This document shows positions 1 through 9,967 of a stretch of 64,000 bases of DNA, one piece after another (the first letter of the stretch is position 1; each line of letters opens with the position of its first letter). The DNA is taken from assembly GCA_001604105.1 (NCBI GenBank), contig LVAQ01000013.1, positions 62,001 to 126,000 of the forward strand, given 5' to 3'. This DNA is from Clostridiales bacterium Firm_11 (GTDB lineage: Bacteria > Bacillota > Clostridia > Christensenellales > Aristaeellaceae). The notes beneath the pieces were generated by a model. The model saw only the letters and a program-made list of their open reading frames with translations, was not told the DNA's origin and did not search any database. The position numbers and the translations under genes were made by a program.

Positions 1-1213
1 GTCCGTGCTCCTCGATATCCAACCCGCGAACTTCTTCCATCGCGCTCACGCGAAGGCCTACCGTCCACTTGATGACTGCAAACACAATCGTCATCGCAAC
101 CGTTACCCACGCGATGACCGCGCCAACGCCGATCGCCTGCACTTTGAGCAAGTGGAGGCCGCCGCCGTAGAACAGGCCGCCATCGGTGGCGAACAACCCG
201 ACCATCAAAGTACCCGCAGCGCCGCAGATACCGTGTACCGCAACCGCGCCAACCGGATCATCCACCTTGAGCACTTTGTCGATAAATTCAATGCCAAACA
301 CCACCAGAAATCCGGCAATCAAACCGATGAAGAACGCGCCAACCGGATCCACCGCCGCGCAGCCCGCCGTGATTGCCACAAGGCCGGCCAGCGAACCATT
401 GAGCGACATGGAAACATCCGGTTTCTTATATCGGAACCAAGTGATCAGCATCACTGTGACCGTTGCCGCCGCCGCAGCCAAGTTGGTGGTCATGAAGATG
501 TTGCCAACCGCTTCGGCAGCCTCGCCTTCCACGCTCAGTGTGGAGCCGGGGTTGAAGCCAAACCAGCCAAACCAGAGTATGAACACGCCCAGTGCGCCAA
601 GCGTAAGGCTGTGGCCGGGAATCGCCTGCGCCTTGCCTTCTTTGTCATACTTGCCAATGCGCGGGCCAAGGAACTTCGCGCCAATGAGCGCAGCCACGCC
701 GCCAACCATATGCACCGCGGTGGAACCGGCGAAATCGACAAAACCCATCTCGCCCAGCCAGCCGCCGCCCCATATCCAATGGCCGCTGACAGGGTAAACG
801 ATCATCGAGATGATTGCCGAGTAGATGCAATAGCTGACGAACTTGGTACGCTCTGCCATCGCGCCGCTCACGATGGTAGCGGCTGTTGCGGCAAATACAG
901 TCTGGAACATGACAAACGTAAATTTGCTGATGTTGGTCGGCAGCGCCAGCAGATCACCACTGATTAACAGACTAATGGAGCCGAACAAGCCTCCGTTATC
1001 ATTGCCGAACATAATGGAAAAACCAATGAGCCAGAACACAACCGAGCCAATCGAGAAATCCATGAGGTTCTTCATGATGATGTTGCCGGCGTTCTTAGCA
1101 CGCGTGAACCCCGTCTCCACCATGGCGAAGCCTGCCTGCATGAAGAACACAAGCGCGGTGGCGAGCAATACCCAGATCGTGTCCAGGCTTGAAATGGTCG
1201 ATACGATATCCAT
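1..1213 (-). CDS. amt: Ammonium transporter Amt (C-terminus cut by window edge)
   Basis: Read on the minus strand from the ATG at 1213, this frame stays open to the left edge, so about 404 residues are visible and the C-terminus is missing. The product is a polytopic membrane channel for ammonium. Hallmarks include MVETGFTRAKNAGNI near residue 30, the glycine-rich GGGWLGEMGFVDFAGSTAVH segment near residue 140 with its conserved pore Asp and His, and the later DDPVGAVAVHGICGAAG signature. A GGGGGAG ribosome binding site precedes the start by about 7 bases. It lies downstream of glnN on the same strand, which fits ammonium uptake feeding glutamine synthesis. A terminator-like leader structure lies just upstream. 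A PII-type gene could follow beyond the edge but cannot be seen. Confidence 0.96.
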   Translation of the reverse strand, partial: MDIVSTISSLDTIWVLLATALVFFMQAGFAMVETGFTRAKNAGNIIMKNLMDFSIGSVVFWLIGFSIMFGNDNGGLFGSISLLISGDLLALPTNISKFTFVMFQTVFAATAATIVSGAMAERTKFVSYCIYSAIISMIVYPVSGHWIWGGGWLGEMGFVDFAGSTAVHMVGGVAALIGAKFLGPRIGKYDKEGKAQAIPGHSLTLGALGVFILWFGWFGFNPGSTLSVEGEAAEAVGNIFMTTNLAAAAATVTVMLITWFRYKKPDVSMSLNGSLAGLVAITAGCAAVDPVGAFFIGLIAGFLVVFGIEFIDKVLKVDDPVGAVAVHGICGAAGTLMVGLFATDGGLFYGGGLHLLKVQAIGVGAVIAWVTVAMTIVFAVIKWTVGLRVSAMEEVRGLDIEEHG

Positions 1214-1242
1214 CTCGTCTCCCCCTCATTTTCTAATTAAAA

Positions 1243-1390
1243 AACAAGCCTACCATGCGCTCCTCATTGAGCGATGGGCGACCCTGGAGGAAGCACGCTT
1301 CCTGTGGGCGCATGGAGGCTTGTTCTTTATCATGGTACGGCATTGCACATCATTGTGAATGCCGGCGAGAACTGCGCTTGCCGCAAGCGC
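1243..1390 (-). promoter_or_regulatory. Attenuator-like leader between glnN and amt
   Basis: On the minus strand this leader can fold a terminator-like stem from 1308-1324 and 1243-1260 (two 8-bp helices around a bulge), with a 7-bp inner hairpin at 1288-1303. A run of six T follows at 1244-1239, only 25 bases before the amt start codon. The segment at 1331-1337 is perfectly complementary to 1251-1257, which is part of the terminator arm, so an alternative antiterminator helix is possible. Two more hairpins sit upstream, at 1339-1363 (loop ATGA, or hexaloop AATGAT) and 1374-1390. The fold is visible in the sequence; control by an antiterminator protein is inference. Confidence 0.6.
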
Positions 1391-1459
1391 GTATTAGGCG
1401 TTATCTTCCGTCATCAGGCTGTCAGGATGCGACATGCGTTTCCTGTCTTTATCTCAGCC

Positions 1460-3550
1460 TTAGTTATACAGCAGAATATCCTGATAGGTCGGGAACGGCC
1501 AATAGCTTTTTGCCACAAGCCCTTCCAGCGCATCCGCATGCAAACGAACTTCGTTCGCGGCGGCCAGCACCACATCATGTGCATACCGCGCCTGTTCGAG
1601 CGTATCGCTAATTGCGCTCTGTCCCGCAATCGCGTTATCCAGTGCCTCGATGCCCTGGTACAACGCTTCCGTCTCGTTGCTAAGCTTGGTAAGCAGCGCT
1701 GTTTCGGTAGCCAGCGACAAACCCGGCGCAACACTCTTCTTAAGCTCGGCTTCTTTCGCAACTTCCTTGCTGAATGCCAGCGCCGCGGGAAGGATCAACC
1801 GATGCGCGATATCAGAAGTGCTATGCGCTTCAATGCTGATCACCTTGGCATACGTCTCCAGCTTGATCTCATAGCGGCTGTGCACCTCGGATGCGGTAAA
1901 CACCCCGTGCTTAACAAACATCTCTACGTTCTTTTCCGCGATGTAGTACGGCAGCGCGTCCACCGTAGTCCTCAGGTTCAACAATCCACGCTTTTCCGCT
2001 TCATCCACCCACGCAGGATCATAGCCGTTGCCGTTGAAGATAATACGTTTACGTTCCCGCAGCACACGGCGAATCAGGCTGTTGAGCGCATTGGTAAAAT
2101 CATCGGAGCCTTCCAGCTCATCAGCAAAAGCACACAGGCTATCGGCGATGATGGTATTGAGCACCACGTTCGGGCCGCTGATGGACTGGCTGGAGCCAAG
2201 GCTGCGGAATTCGAACTTGTTGCCAGTAAAGGCAAAGGGCGACGTGCGATTGCGATCGGTGTTATCCTTGGGGAACTTGGGAAGCACATCAACGCCCAGA
2301 ATCATCTGCATACGCTCGCGGCAATGATAGTCGCTCTCGTTTACGATGGATTCGATCACTTCGTTAAGCTCGTCTCCCAGGAAAATGGAAATGATGGCGG
2401 GCGGCGCTTCATTGGCGCCCAAGCGATGATCATTGCCTGCATAAGCAATCGCCACGCGAAGCAAATCCTGATGCTTATCCACAGCGTCAATCACAGCGGT
2501 CAAGAACAGCAGGAACTGCGCGTTCTCACGGGGGGTATCACCCGGCTCCAGCAGGTTGACGCCGGTATTGGTGGAGATGGCGTAGTTATTGTGCTTACCG
2601 CTGCCGTTAACGCCCGCGAAAGGCTTCTCATGCAACAGGCACACCAGGCCATACTTACCCGCGATTCGCTTCATTACTTCCATCGCCAGCTGGTTATGAT
2701 CCGCCGCGATGTTCACCGTGCTAAACACGGGCGCCATTTCATGCTGCGCGGGCGCTACTTCGTTGTGCTCGGTCTTGCTGTATACCCCAAGCTTCCAAAG
2801 CTCCTGATTGAGCTCCTTCATGAAAGCTTGCACACGGGGGCGAATTGCGCCAAAGTAATGATCCTCAAGCTCCTGCCCCTTCGGCGGCTTGGCGCCGAAC
2901 AGCGTGCGGCCTGTGTTGATCAAATCGGGACGTTTCTTATAATCCTCCACATCGATGAGGAAATATTCCTGTTCCGGCCCCACCGTGGGGTAAACGCGTC
3001 GTACATCCTCATTGCCAAAAAGCTTGAGCACACGCAGCGCCGCTTTATTGAGCGCCTGCATGGAACGCAGGAGAGGCGTCTTCTTATCCAACGCTTCGCC
3101 GCCGTAGCTGCAAAACGCGGTAGGAATACACAGGTTGCCTTCTTTAATGAAAGCGGGACTCGTGGGATCCCATGCAGTATAGCCGCGTGCCTCGAACGTA
3201 GCGCGCAGACCGCCGCTGGGGAACGAGCTGGCATCCGGTTCGCCGCGAACCAGTTCTTTGCCGCTGAACTCAAGCAGAATGCTGCCATCGCCCTTGGGGC
3301 TGATGAAAGAATCATGCTTTTCGGCGGTGATGCCCGTCATTGGCTGGAACCAATGGGTGTAATGGGTCGCTCCAAGCTCCAAGGCCCAGTCCTTCATAGC
3401 GTTGGCGACTACGCCCGCTATCGCGGGGTCAAGCGTGCGTCCCTCTTCCGTCGTACGCTTCAGAGCCTTATAGGTCTCCTTGGGTAAGCGCTTTTGCATG
3501 ACAGCGTCGTTGAATACGTATTCACCGAACATCTCACATGGATTCCTCAC
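1460..3550 (-). CDS. glnN: Glutamine synthetase type III
   Basis: This gene makes glutamine from glutamate, ammonia and ATP, as a large cytosolic class III synthetase. About 696 residues fit the class III length (around 700), far above class I. Diagnostic segments are [18 protein letters not shown] at the N-terminus, [11 protein letters not shown] (catalytic metal ligands), [11 protein letters not shown], and [14 protein letters not shown] in the active-site region. I chose the GTG at 3550 because an AGGAGG lies 9 bases upstream and the resulting N-terminus matches the family; the ATG at 3532 has no good site. It has its own consensus promoter (3662-3690) and a hairpin in the leader. amt follows 246 bases downstream. 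Confidence 0.96.
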   Translation of the reverse strand: MRNPCEMFGEYVFNDAVMQKRLPKETYKALKRTTEEGRTLDPAIAGVVANAMKDWALELGATHYTHWFQPMTGITAEKHDSFISPKGDGSILLEFSGKELVRGEPDASSFPSGGLRATFEARGYTAWDPTSPAFIKEGNLCIPTAFCSYGGEALDKKTPLLRSMQALNKAALRVLKLFGNEDVRRVYPTVGPEQEYFLIDVEDYKKRPDLINTGRTLFGAKPPKGQELEDHYFGAIRPRVQAFMKELNQELWKLGVYSKTEHNEVAPAQHEMAPVFSTVNIAADHNQLAMEVMKRIAGKYGLVCLLHEKPFAGVNGSGKHNNYAISTNTGVNLLEPGDTPRENAQFLLFLTAVIDAVDKHQDLLRVAIAYAGNDHRLGANEAPPAIISIFLGDELNEVIESIVNESDYHCRERMQMILGVDVLPKFPKDNTDRNRTSPFAFTGNKFEFRSLGSSQSISGPNVVLNTIIADSLCAFADELEGSDDFTNALNSLIRRVLRERKRIIFNGNGYDPAWVDEAEKRGLLNLRTTVDALPYYIAEKNVEMFVKHGVFTASEVHSRYEIKLETYAKVISIEAHSTSDIAHRLILPAALAFSKEVAKEAELKKSVAPGLSLATETALLTKLSNETEALYQGIEALDNAIAGQSAISDTLEQARYAHDVVLAAANEVRLHADALEGLVAKSYWPFPTYQDILLYN

Positions 3551-3608
3551 GTTGCTGTCCCTCCTGTGTTTATTGACCTCTTGATACAAAGTGCCAGGAA
3601 TACAGATA

Positions 3609-3648
3609 AACGGCGCAATGGATCTCTCATGAAATCCACAGCGCCGTT
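3609..3648 (-). promoter_or_regulatory. Hairpin in the glnN leader
   Basis: Outer arms AACGGCGC (3609-3616) and GCGCCGTT (3641-3648) pair perfectly. An inner helix GGAT/ATCC extends through a wobble to an ATGA loop. It would lie at the 5' end of the glnN transcript made from the promoter at 3662-3690. Only a weak T-rich stretch follows on the minus strand, so it may be a weak attenuator, a stabilising 5' stem or a protein site. Function not established. Confidence 0.5.
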
Positions 3649-3661
3649 GCTGTATGCGGCT

Positions 3662-3690
3662 AGTATACACCCAGCCCGCCTGCGTGTCAA
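3662..3690 (-). promoter_or_regulatory. Sigma-A-type promoter of glnN
   Basis: On the minus strand a perfect -35 TTGACA (3690-3685) and a -10 TATACT (3667-3662) are separated by 17 bases. Transcription would begin near 3655, about 105 bases before the GTG start of glnN. This makes glnN independent of the secreted-protein operon to its right. Confidence 0.75.
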
Positions 3691-3726
3691 GCCAAATAAT
3701 TGTACTGCCATTGTATTTACGTATCT

Positions 3727-5412
3727 TCAGGGTTGAACCGTCTCTTGTGGCTGGGGCGACTCCTCCGCCGGCAAAGCGGTTGGAAGGCTCAAATAGGGCA
3801 ATACCAATAATCCCCCACGTATACCGGCTTGTGCCATCAGCGTAGTAAGCTCCGTTGAAGTCAGGCTGTCCAGCGCAATCGCACTTGCGGTATCGATTGC
3901 CTCCGGCGTCCAAAGCCCGCGCGTGCGTCCGCTAAGCGTGAGGGTAATGCGCTGGGGCGACTCTTCTCCTGTGATTTCGAGTGTAGCCTCCACGTTGGTG
4001 GCCGCATTCTTCGCCTGCCCGCTGGAAAGCATGGCAGTCAATTTCATATCGATGGGTGTGAAAGTCACATACGCCGCCTGCTGCGTTTCATCCGGCTGGG
4101 CAAAACCGTCATCCTTCACATCCGGTGTGTAATCCGGCGTCAGGCTCAATGCGATTTCAGTCGTCTCTGTCCCTTTGCCGTCGGTATCAGTCGCCGCGGT
4201 ATGCGCATGGCTCACGGTAAATGCGGCAGAAAATGTTTTGAGCGCCTCTTTTGCCGTATCGTCGTCACTTGCAACGGCAAATGTTTCTACCCCGATGGGC
4301 ATATGCAATAGTGTCCCCTGGTACACCGTCGTACCGGTCAAGGTATCATAAGTCTGGTAATCCGCTTTGATCAGCCATCGGCTGCTTTGCAATTCGATGG
4401 TGTTCTCATCAGGCATATCCCCTTCGCCCTTGTGTCGGTCGTACTGCAGCTTTATCGCTCCGCCGCGGCTGTCATACAAAGGCAAGTCGAGTGAGAGTGC
4501 AAGCGTATCGCCTTTCAGGCTTACCATACGGGAGATGTGCAGATCCCCGTTGAGCGGAAGCTGGTCAATGGCATAGAAATAATAGCTTTGTTGCGCAGAG
4601 TCAAGGTATCGAGCCACATCCGCATCGGTAAGCAACGGCTTAACGCTTGTGAGAAGGGTCTGATCATTCAAAAGATCTAAAACCAGCTGTTTCAGCTGTG
4701 CTTTAACAGCGGTCTCCGGAATATTATAATCCACCTTGATGGTCGATGTGCCATCATCCAGTTTTCCAAGCACGGCGTTCTCGCGGTACCCTTCTATCCA
4801 TAAGTCGATTTTTGTGGCGTAAGGCTCGATGGCTTCCGCAAGCTTTATGCTGCTCGTATTCTGGAATTGCGTAAGCAAACCCAGCGCAAAACCCGCAAGC
4901 CCCGGCATGGCGGTGCTTTCCAGTAAACTTTGTGTTGCCTGCGTAATGGAACCGCCCGCCGCTTCCGTGCCGTCCTCAGCTGCCAAGGCACTTTCAGCAA
5001 TCACACCGCCGCTAAGCGCATACCACGCTTCTCCAAAAAGTGAGCTCTGCAGGTAAGCCTGCCCCCCCTGCATCGATAATGATGCCGTTCCCTGGGTGTT
5101 TTCACCATCGGTCAGCGCCAACGTCAAGCGATTTTCCGCCCGCTTCTTCGTGGCTGCATCTTCGCGAACATGAATCAAGCTCACGTCAAACACCAAAGGT
5201 TTGATGGTCGTGACTGCCTCGCTGGCACGCCCTTCCACCGCGGCGGCTTCCATGGTCAGCGTTGCTGTAAATCCACTTCCCGCTTCCATTTGTTTAATCA
5301 GCTTCTCCGTGATGGTATAGTTTGCATCCAGCAGACTTTCTGCCGCCGCGGCCGGAATGAGCAACGCCAGTGTAAGGCACAGGGTCAGCAGATATGATAC
5401 CGTCTTCTTCAT
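3727..5412 (-). CDS. Secreted protein of unknown function, paralogue of its neighbour
   Basis: The family is not recognised. The 561-residue product begins with a clear Sec signal peptide (MKK, a hydrophobic core of about 18 residues, then PAAAAES), so it is exported. Beyond this it is mostly beta-prone sequence with many Thr/Ala/Leu strands and a proline/glutamine-rich tail. It resembles the adjacent upstream protein (5466-7157): both have an N-terminal (S/G)FTATLT or RFSATLT strand and a late IALD-LT segment. The start is supported by AAGGAGGG. It is the last gene of a minus-strand operon that begins near 9.8 kb. No catalytic motif or lipobox is seen. A cell-wall-associated or substrate-sensing role is possible but unsupported. 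Confidence 0.8.
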   Translation of the reverse strand: MKKTVSYLLTLCLTLALLIPAAAAESLLDANYTITEKLIKQMEAGSGFTATLTMEAAAVEGRASEAVTTIKPLVFDVSLIHVREDAATKKRAENRLTLALTDGENTQGTASLSMQGGQAYLQSSLFGEAWYALSGGVIAESALAAEDGTEAAGGSITQATQSLLESTAMPGLAGFALGLLTQFQNTSSIKLAEAIEPYATKIDLWIEGYRENAVLGKLDDGTSTIKVDYNIPETAVKAQLKQLVLDLLNDQTLLTSVKPLLTDADVARYLDSAQQSYYFYAIDQLPLNGDLHISRMVSLKGDTLALSLDLPLYDSRGGAIKLQYDRHKGEGDMPDENTIELQSSRWLIKADYQTYDTLTGTTVYQGTLLHMPIGVETFAVASDDDTAKEALKTFSAAFTVSHAHTAATDTDGKGTETTEIALSLTPDYTPDVKDDGFAQPDETQQAAYVTFTPIDMKLTAMLSSGQAKNAATNVEATLEITGEESPQRITLTLSGRTRGLWTPEAIDTASAIALDSLTSTELTTLMAQAGIRGGLLVLPYLSLPTALPAEESPQPQETVQP

Positions 5413-5465
5413 GATTCGCCCTCCTTTGCGATTGCGGCCGTAGGATCCGGTTTGCGGGTAACGCG

Positions 5466-7157
5466 CTATATGCCCAGCAGCGACAGGAATACCGCGTAAT
5501 CTGATTCAGTCATGCCATCCCCGAACAGAACCGCGTCTTCTTCGGGAAGCTCTGCTACCGCCAGGAGCAGCTTGCCGGCCAAGCTTTGCGCAGCCTCCGC
5601 GATGAGCGCATTGATTTGCGCAGGTGTGGCGTCATCCAGCGCGATGGTGGTCTCCACGCTGGGAATCGTATAAACGCTCAGGCCGATCGGCGCCGTACCG
5701 ACAAGGTATTCGTCCTGCTGGGGAGCATTATCCGATCCCGTTTCTGTAAACGCGTCATCCAGAAGATCCAGAGAACTGATGGCGCTGCTTTCGCTTGGGA
5801 TCACGGTAATCGTAGGCGCCATGGCTGCCGTCGCCGGAACAATCACCGACGCGTTTTCCGCGAAGGTAAGCAGCACTTCGCTTTCCACCGTCTTTTCCGT
5901 AAGCTTACGATAGGTGGCTGTCCCAGAAAGGATTGCGCCTTCACCGTCTGGTGTGATGGCGAGCGCCAGCTCTGCATTCTCCGCACGTTTGGTTGTATTG
6001 CCGGAAATGGTCTGTGTCACATCGCGGGACAAGGTTCCCTCAGCGGAGAGCACAAGATCCGCGCTTTGTTTTCCTGTCATCGCCACGTTGACGACGCTTT
6101 TATCCGTCACTTTCGCTCGCTTCAGGGTGGTTTCCGTCTTGCCCTTGATATTGAAGGCTTCGCTTCGGCTTTCCTGGGTATAGGAAGCGCTGATGGTTCG
6201 TGAATCCGCCGTACCGCGCAGCCGGGAAACCTCAAACCGGTAACTGTCGGTACGGATCAAGCCATCGGTTTTGAATGCCCATTCCCATACCATTTTGCGT
6301 TTATCGCCATCCGGATAAATCAGGTTCCCCTTCATATACAAGCAGATGTCTTTCTTATCGCTATTCTGATACAGCGCAACGATAAAGCCTTTTTCAAAAG
6401 TGACTTGCGAGAGCTCATCGCGGTATTCCTCATCCATACCGCATGCCAACACTGCGCGTAGCGGCGTGAGCATGCTTTCGCTTTGCTCGGCTGTCAGCCG
6501 CGCCACATGACTCCATTTGCCCGCGCCGATCCCCTTGATATTGTAATTCGCGCGTTTCTCCTCTGTCAAAGGCAATGTTTTTTCCGTAAGCGTTTGGTAG
6601 ATTTCCCGCAGTTGCGCGATCGCATCCAGCGCGCTAAAGGCGCTTTCTACGTCCGACGTATTGAGTGTATCGCCCTGCTTGGTATCCTGCGTGGAGTCCA
6701 CTTCGTTTTGTTCAGCGGTTTCCATGCCCTCAGAATCGACTGTTTTCTGGGTTTCCAGTAACAAATCCAAAGGAGAAGCGCCTTGCGTTGTCAGCTTGCG
6801 GTTGGGCAGGAGCGATAGCGTCATGACCGCTTCATTCTCGCCTGATTGCTCCTGAAGTGTCAGCAGCTCCTTTTCTCCCACGGATATTTGTAACGTGCTT
6901 TCGTCCATTTCATCTGTGCGTTGGATGCTGCCCGCAATGTTCACATGCCCTAAAACTGCATTGAACATCGCAAGCGTTTCTTCGGGGAAAGGCATATGCG
7001 CCTTGAGTGTAAGCGTGGCGCTAAACCGCACGCTTGGGTATGCGGAAAGCCAGCGGGAGAGTGCTCTGTCCAGTACAGCCGCGTCATTTGCCGAAGCGGA
7101 ATGCGTGACACCCAGCAATAATAAAAGACTGAGTATCAAAGCAATGCAACGTTTCAT
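5466..7157 (-). CDS. Secreted protein of unknown function, paralogue of its neighbour
   Basis: 563 residues with a Sec signal peptide (MKRCIALILSLLLLLGVTHS, then ASAND). No known domain is recognised. The mature part begins with VRFSATLTLKAHMPF and holds repeated beta-strand-like stretches, ending with IALDDATPAQINALI, similar to the C-terminal [15 protein letters not shown] of the next gene. The two are probably tandem duplicates. The start overlaps the dusB stop by 4 bases, indicating translational coupling, and GGGGAGG precedes it. It is separated from the downstream paralogue by 53 bases. Location outside the membrane is well supported; function is unknown. Confidence 0.8.
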   Translation of the reverse strand: MKRCIALILSLLLLLGVTHSASANDAAVLDRALSRWLSAYPSVRFSATLTLKAHMPFPEETLAMFNAVLGHVNIAGSIQRTDEMDESTLQISVGEKELLTLQEQSGENEAVMTLSLLPNRKLTTQGASPLDLLLETQKTVDSEGMETAEQNEVDSTQDTKQGDTLNTSDVESAFSALDAIAQLREIYQTLTEKTLPLTEEKRANYNIKGIGAGKWSHVARLTAEQSESMLTPLRAVLACGMDEEYRDELSQVTFEKGFIVALYQNSDKKDICLYMKGNLIYPDGDKRKMVWEWAFKTDGLIRTDSYRFEVSRLRGTADSRTISASYTQESRSEAFNIKGKTETTLKRAKVTDKSVVNVAMTGKQSADLVLSAEGTLSRDVTQTISGNTTKRAENAELALAITPDGEGAILSGTATYRKLTEKTVESEVLLTFAENASVIVPATAAMAPTITVIPSESSAISSLDLLDDAFTETGSDNAPQQDEYLVGTAPIGLSVYTIPSVETTIALDDATPAQINALIAEAAQSLAGKLLLAVAELPEEDAVLFGDGMTESDYAVFLSLLGI

Positions 7158-8137
7158 AATGATGCCTCCCCTTGTTCGTCGGTAAAAAGCTTATCGAGTA
7201 ATACCTTTTGTTCCTCCGCGGTTTTAGCTGCGTTCAGCGCCTTGCGCATCACTGCCGCACCGCGCACGCCACTGATATAGTGCCCGATATGGGTACGCAT
7301 CTCCCGTACGCCAAGCCGCTCCCCTTTGTATAATGACATCTGGTCGATGTGCCAGAGCGCAGTTTGCAGCCGTTCTTCGTGGGTCACCGGCGTAATGGAC
7401 TCCCCCTTAAGCGCCTGTCGTACCGAGCGAAACAACCACGGGTTTCCCATGGCGCCGCGGCCGATCATCAGCCCGTCACAATCGGTTTGTGCCATCGCTC
7501 GTAATGCCGCATCCGGCGTGCCAATATCGCCGTTGGCTAGCACAGGGACAGTCACCTTGCGCTTGATCGCTGCAATAGCAGCCCAATCCGCCTGTCCCCC
7601 AAACATCTGCATCCGCGTACGGCCATGGAGGCACACCCATGCAAATCCAAACGATTGTGCCGCTTGTGTCAGCACCAGCGCATTCATGCTGTCTGCATCA
7701 TACCCCAGTCGGGTTTTCAGGGTAACTGGCAGGAAGCTGTTACGCTTAACTGCTTCCATGATCTTGATAGCCAAATCCGGGGTTTTCAGCAGTGCGCTTC
7801 CCTCGCCGGTTCCCGTCACCTTACGGGCAGGGCAACCCATGTTGATATCGATGCTGGTAAAGCGCCCCATCTCACAAGCACGCTTTGCAGCCTCCGCCAT
7901 CGCCACAGGGTCCTTCCCAAAGAGCTGGATCGCTGTATTACTTTCCTCCGGCGATGTTTCCAGCAGCAAACGGTAAGCGGGGTTATCCCGCTTTGCGCAC
8001 ATCCACCCCATCGCGCTGACCATCTCAGTACAGGCATAATCTGCGCCCATGCGATAGCATAATACACGCATCGGCATATCGGTAAGACCCGCCATGGGCG
8101 CTAGTCCCAGGAGCGGTTTTGGAAACGGCATGCTCAT
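7154..8137 (-). CDS. dusB: tRNA-dihydrouridine synthase
   Basis: This FMN-dependent enzyme reduces uridine to dihydrouridine in tRNA. At 327 residues it has the family length. Visible motifs: LAPMAGLTDMPMR at the N-terminus (FMN pocket), the INMGCPARKV loop with the catalytic Cys, LKTRLGYD, CLHGRTR with the FMN-binding His, LANGDI, and the C-terminal MIGRGAMGNPW phosphate-binding segment. It overlaps the upstream GH127-like gene by 4 bases and the downstream secreted-protein gene by 4 bases, so all are one transcript. The pairing with secreted proteins is probably only operon convenience. Subfamily B is the likely assignment. Confidence 0.95.
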   Translation of the reverse strand: MSMPFPKPLLGLAPMAGLTDMPMRVLCYRMGADYACTEMVSAMGWMCAKRDNPAYRLLLETSPEESNTAIQLFGKDPVAMAEAAKRACEMGRFTSIDINMGCPARKVTGTGEGSALLKTPDLAIKIMEAVKRNSFLPVTLKTRLGYDADSMNALVLTQAAQSFGFAWVCLHGRTRMQMFGGQADWAAIAAIKRKVTVPVLANGDIGTPDAALRAMAQTDCDGLMIGRGAMGNPWLFRSVRQALKGESITPVTHEERLQTALWHIDQMSLYKGERLGVREMRTHIGHYISGVRGAAVMRKALNAAKTAEEQKVLLDKLFTDEQGEASL

Positions 8138-9795
8138 TCGCGCCGTACCGCCTGCGGGAATGCGGCGATATGCCCAAGCGTTGCCGCATAGGGAAGCAGG
8201 GTCAGCTCATAGGCATCCGCCATAGCAATGCCCTGCGGCGGAGGCGGGATCACCCCGCCGCGCGCCGTCCATCCCTGCGCAAAACATGCATCCACTTTGA
8301 CCTGCGGTTGTCCCTCCGCCCAGATTAAGCTGAGCGGCGCATCCGCATCCAAGGCGTATTGCCAGGCCGCGTCGCTGTCCGGTAAAGGCAATGCCATCAG
8401 CAGCGCGCCCATATAGACGCTCGCACTGCCGCGGTAACCCGTTTCAATAAACGGCTCACATTGCAGCGTGAGCGTAACGGTATCGCCAGTCTGGTACATC
8501 CGCTTCACCGCATGCAGTTGGCCGCAGTCGACATTGAGTGCCTTACCGCCGTTGATGGATACGCTCGCCTTCATGGCATACCCTGGCACATGAACAAGCA
8601 GGGTAAATTCCACAGGTTGCTTGGTTTCTACCGTCAACGTAAGGCTTTGCACCCCTGTGCGCTTGGCGCATACCCGTACGGGCGTGCCGTCCATACGCGC
8701 AAGGCAGCAACCTTCATAAGGCATCAGCAAGGCGAGCTCCGCTTCGCTCTTAACCATCCAAACCGAACGGCGCACGGCATGCAACGCGCGCAGAAGCGCA
8801 GTGATTTGAGCAGGCTGAGCGCGCGCTACTTCGCAGGTTTGATCCGTCGCCAACCGATTGACCGCCTGCGCGGAACAAACGCCATTCACGCGTAACAAGC
8901 TGGACAAGGCATTCTCCGTTATGCGCTCCATACGCTCCGCATAAGCGATATCACCACTGGCCGCCAGCAAGTCATGCAATGCTTCCAGCTGTGCGCAAAC
9001 CGCGGGCAAATCACTTGCGCGGGTAAGATCGCGCCCCGCCAGGTAGGGATCGGCAGCAAATGCGCCATGCGGCATGCCATGATAGCGTTGCAACACAACC
9101 ACGCCCGTTTTGGATGCATTCGCATCACGCGCGCTTCCGCTATAAAGGGCTAACGCGGCCGTCATCGCCAGTGCATCAGCCGTAATGGCGCCGGTGCCCA
9201 GCATCTGCATTCTGCGATAAAACTGAGCGGTTTCTTCCGCGGTATCCGTCGTGATGGGCTCGGGTACAAAAGCCTTTTGAAACGGGAAGGAATGAAACAT
9301 CCCCGAAACATCCGGCAGCTGCGCACGCAGCCGCTCCATGAGCGTGAGCAGGAAACGTTGCCCTGTACGGCGGTACAATTCTGCCGCCGCGCGCAACGTA
9401 TCCGCGCCGATGCTCAGCAGCGCGCCTTCCGTTATGCCTGGCAGCGTATCCGTGAAGATTCGCATCGCATTGAGCACCTGCAACAGACCGTTCTTATTCC
9501 TGGTCGCCGCCGAAATCATTAACCCTGCCCTGACGGCATCGATGAATTCGCGCGGCTTCTCCGGCAAAGCATCCGCAGCGGCGCCAAGGTTGGGCATCGG
9601 CGGCATATCAACATAGCCGCCAAGTTTGGTGGCTAGTACCGCATCCAGTGCGGACAGCGTATTGAGATCCACATGGTCAAGCGCTGTTTGCATCAGCTGC
9701 TCTAAAGAACCTTCCAAATGTATGGCGCTGTCCGGTAAAGCCACGTAGGCCGGGTCCACCAAGGGTGAACGGCAAAATGAATCGTAGGTTGGCAT
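8134..9795 (-). CDS. GH127-like (DUF1680-type) protein with altered active site
   Basis: About 553 residues resembling the beta-L-arabinofuranosidase family GH127: an alpha-helical middle with GAFAADPYLAGRDLTR and a following helix with VCAQLEALHDL (around residues 240-300), then a beta-sandwich C-terminus with VHVPGYAMKASVSINGG. In characterised GH127 enzymes a Glu-x-Cys pair and a Cys-Cys pair bind zinc. Here the corresponding places read AVC and TCE by my alignment, so the metal site looks incomplete. No signal peptide is seen. The ATG at 9795 has AAGGA upstream; an ATG at 9831 is in frame but lacks a clear site. It heads the operon with dusB. Family assignment is moderate and the activity unknown. 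Confidence 0.6.
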   Translation of the reverse strand: MPTYDSFCRSPLVDPAYVALPDSAIHLEGSLEQLMQTALDHVDLNTLSALDAVLATKLGGYVDMPPMPNLGAAADALPEKPREFIDAVRAGLMISAATRNKNGLLQVLNAMRIFTDTLPGITEGALLSIGADTLRAAAELYRRTGQRFLLTLMERLRAQLPDVSGMFHSFPFQKAFVPEPITTDTAEETAQFYRRMQMLGTGAITADALAMTAALALYSGSARDANASKTGVVVLQRYHGMPHGAFAADPYLAGRDLTRASDLPAVCAQLEALHDLLAASGDIAYAERMERITENALSSLLRVNGVCSAQAVNRLATDQTCEVARAQPAQITALLRALHAVRRSVWMVKSEAELALLMPYEGCCLARMDGTPVRVCAKRTGVQSLTLTVETKQPVEFTLLVHVPGYAMKASVSINGGKALNVDCGQLHAVKRMYQTGDTVTLTLQCEPFIETGYRGSASVYMGALLMALPLPDSDAAWQYALDADAPLSLIWAEGQPQVKVDACFAQGWTARGGVIPPPPQGIAMADAYELTLLPYAATLGHIAAFPQAVRRE

Positions 9796-9903
9796 CCTTT
9801 CCCATCCTTCGGGCTGATCGCGCTCAGCCATAACTTTGGCAATGCTACAATATTATATATCGTTTTCTCAATGCGTCAACCCTATGATCCATGATACCCG
9901 CCC

Positions 9904-9932
9904 TCGACAATCCCAAGCATGCACGGTATAAT
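9904..9932 (+). promoter_or_regulatory. Promoter of the Dabb protein operon
   Basis: TCGACA (9904-9909), a 17-base spacer, and a perfect -10 TATAAT (9927-9932). The start codon at 9968 lies about 28 bases beyond the predicted transcription start. It sits in the divergent region between this operon and the GH127-like operon. Confidence 0.7.
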
Positions 9933-9967
9933 ATTGGATGGATAACAAATGCACAAGGAGGCCAACC

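Noticed and set aside
1274..3487. 737-codon plus-strand frame
   Set aside because: Lies opposite glnN, which has clear class III motifs; the plus frame has no family signature and is an antisense shadow.
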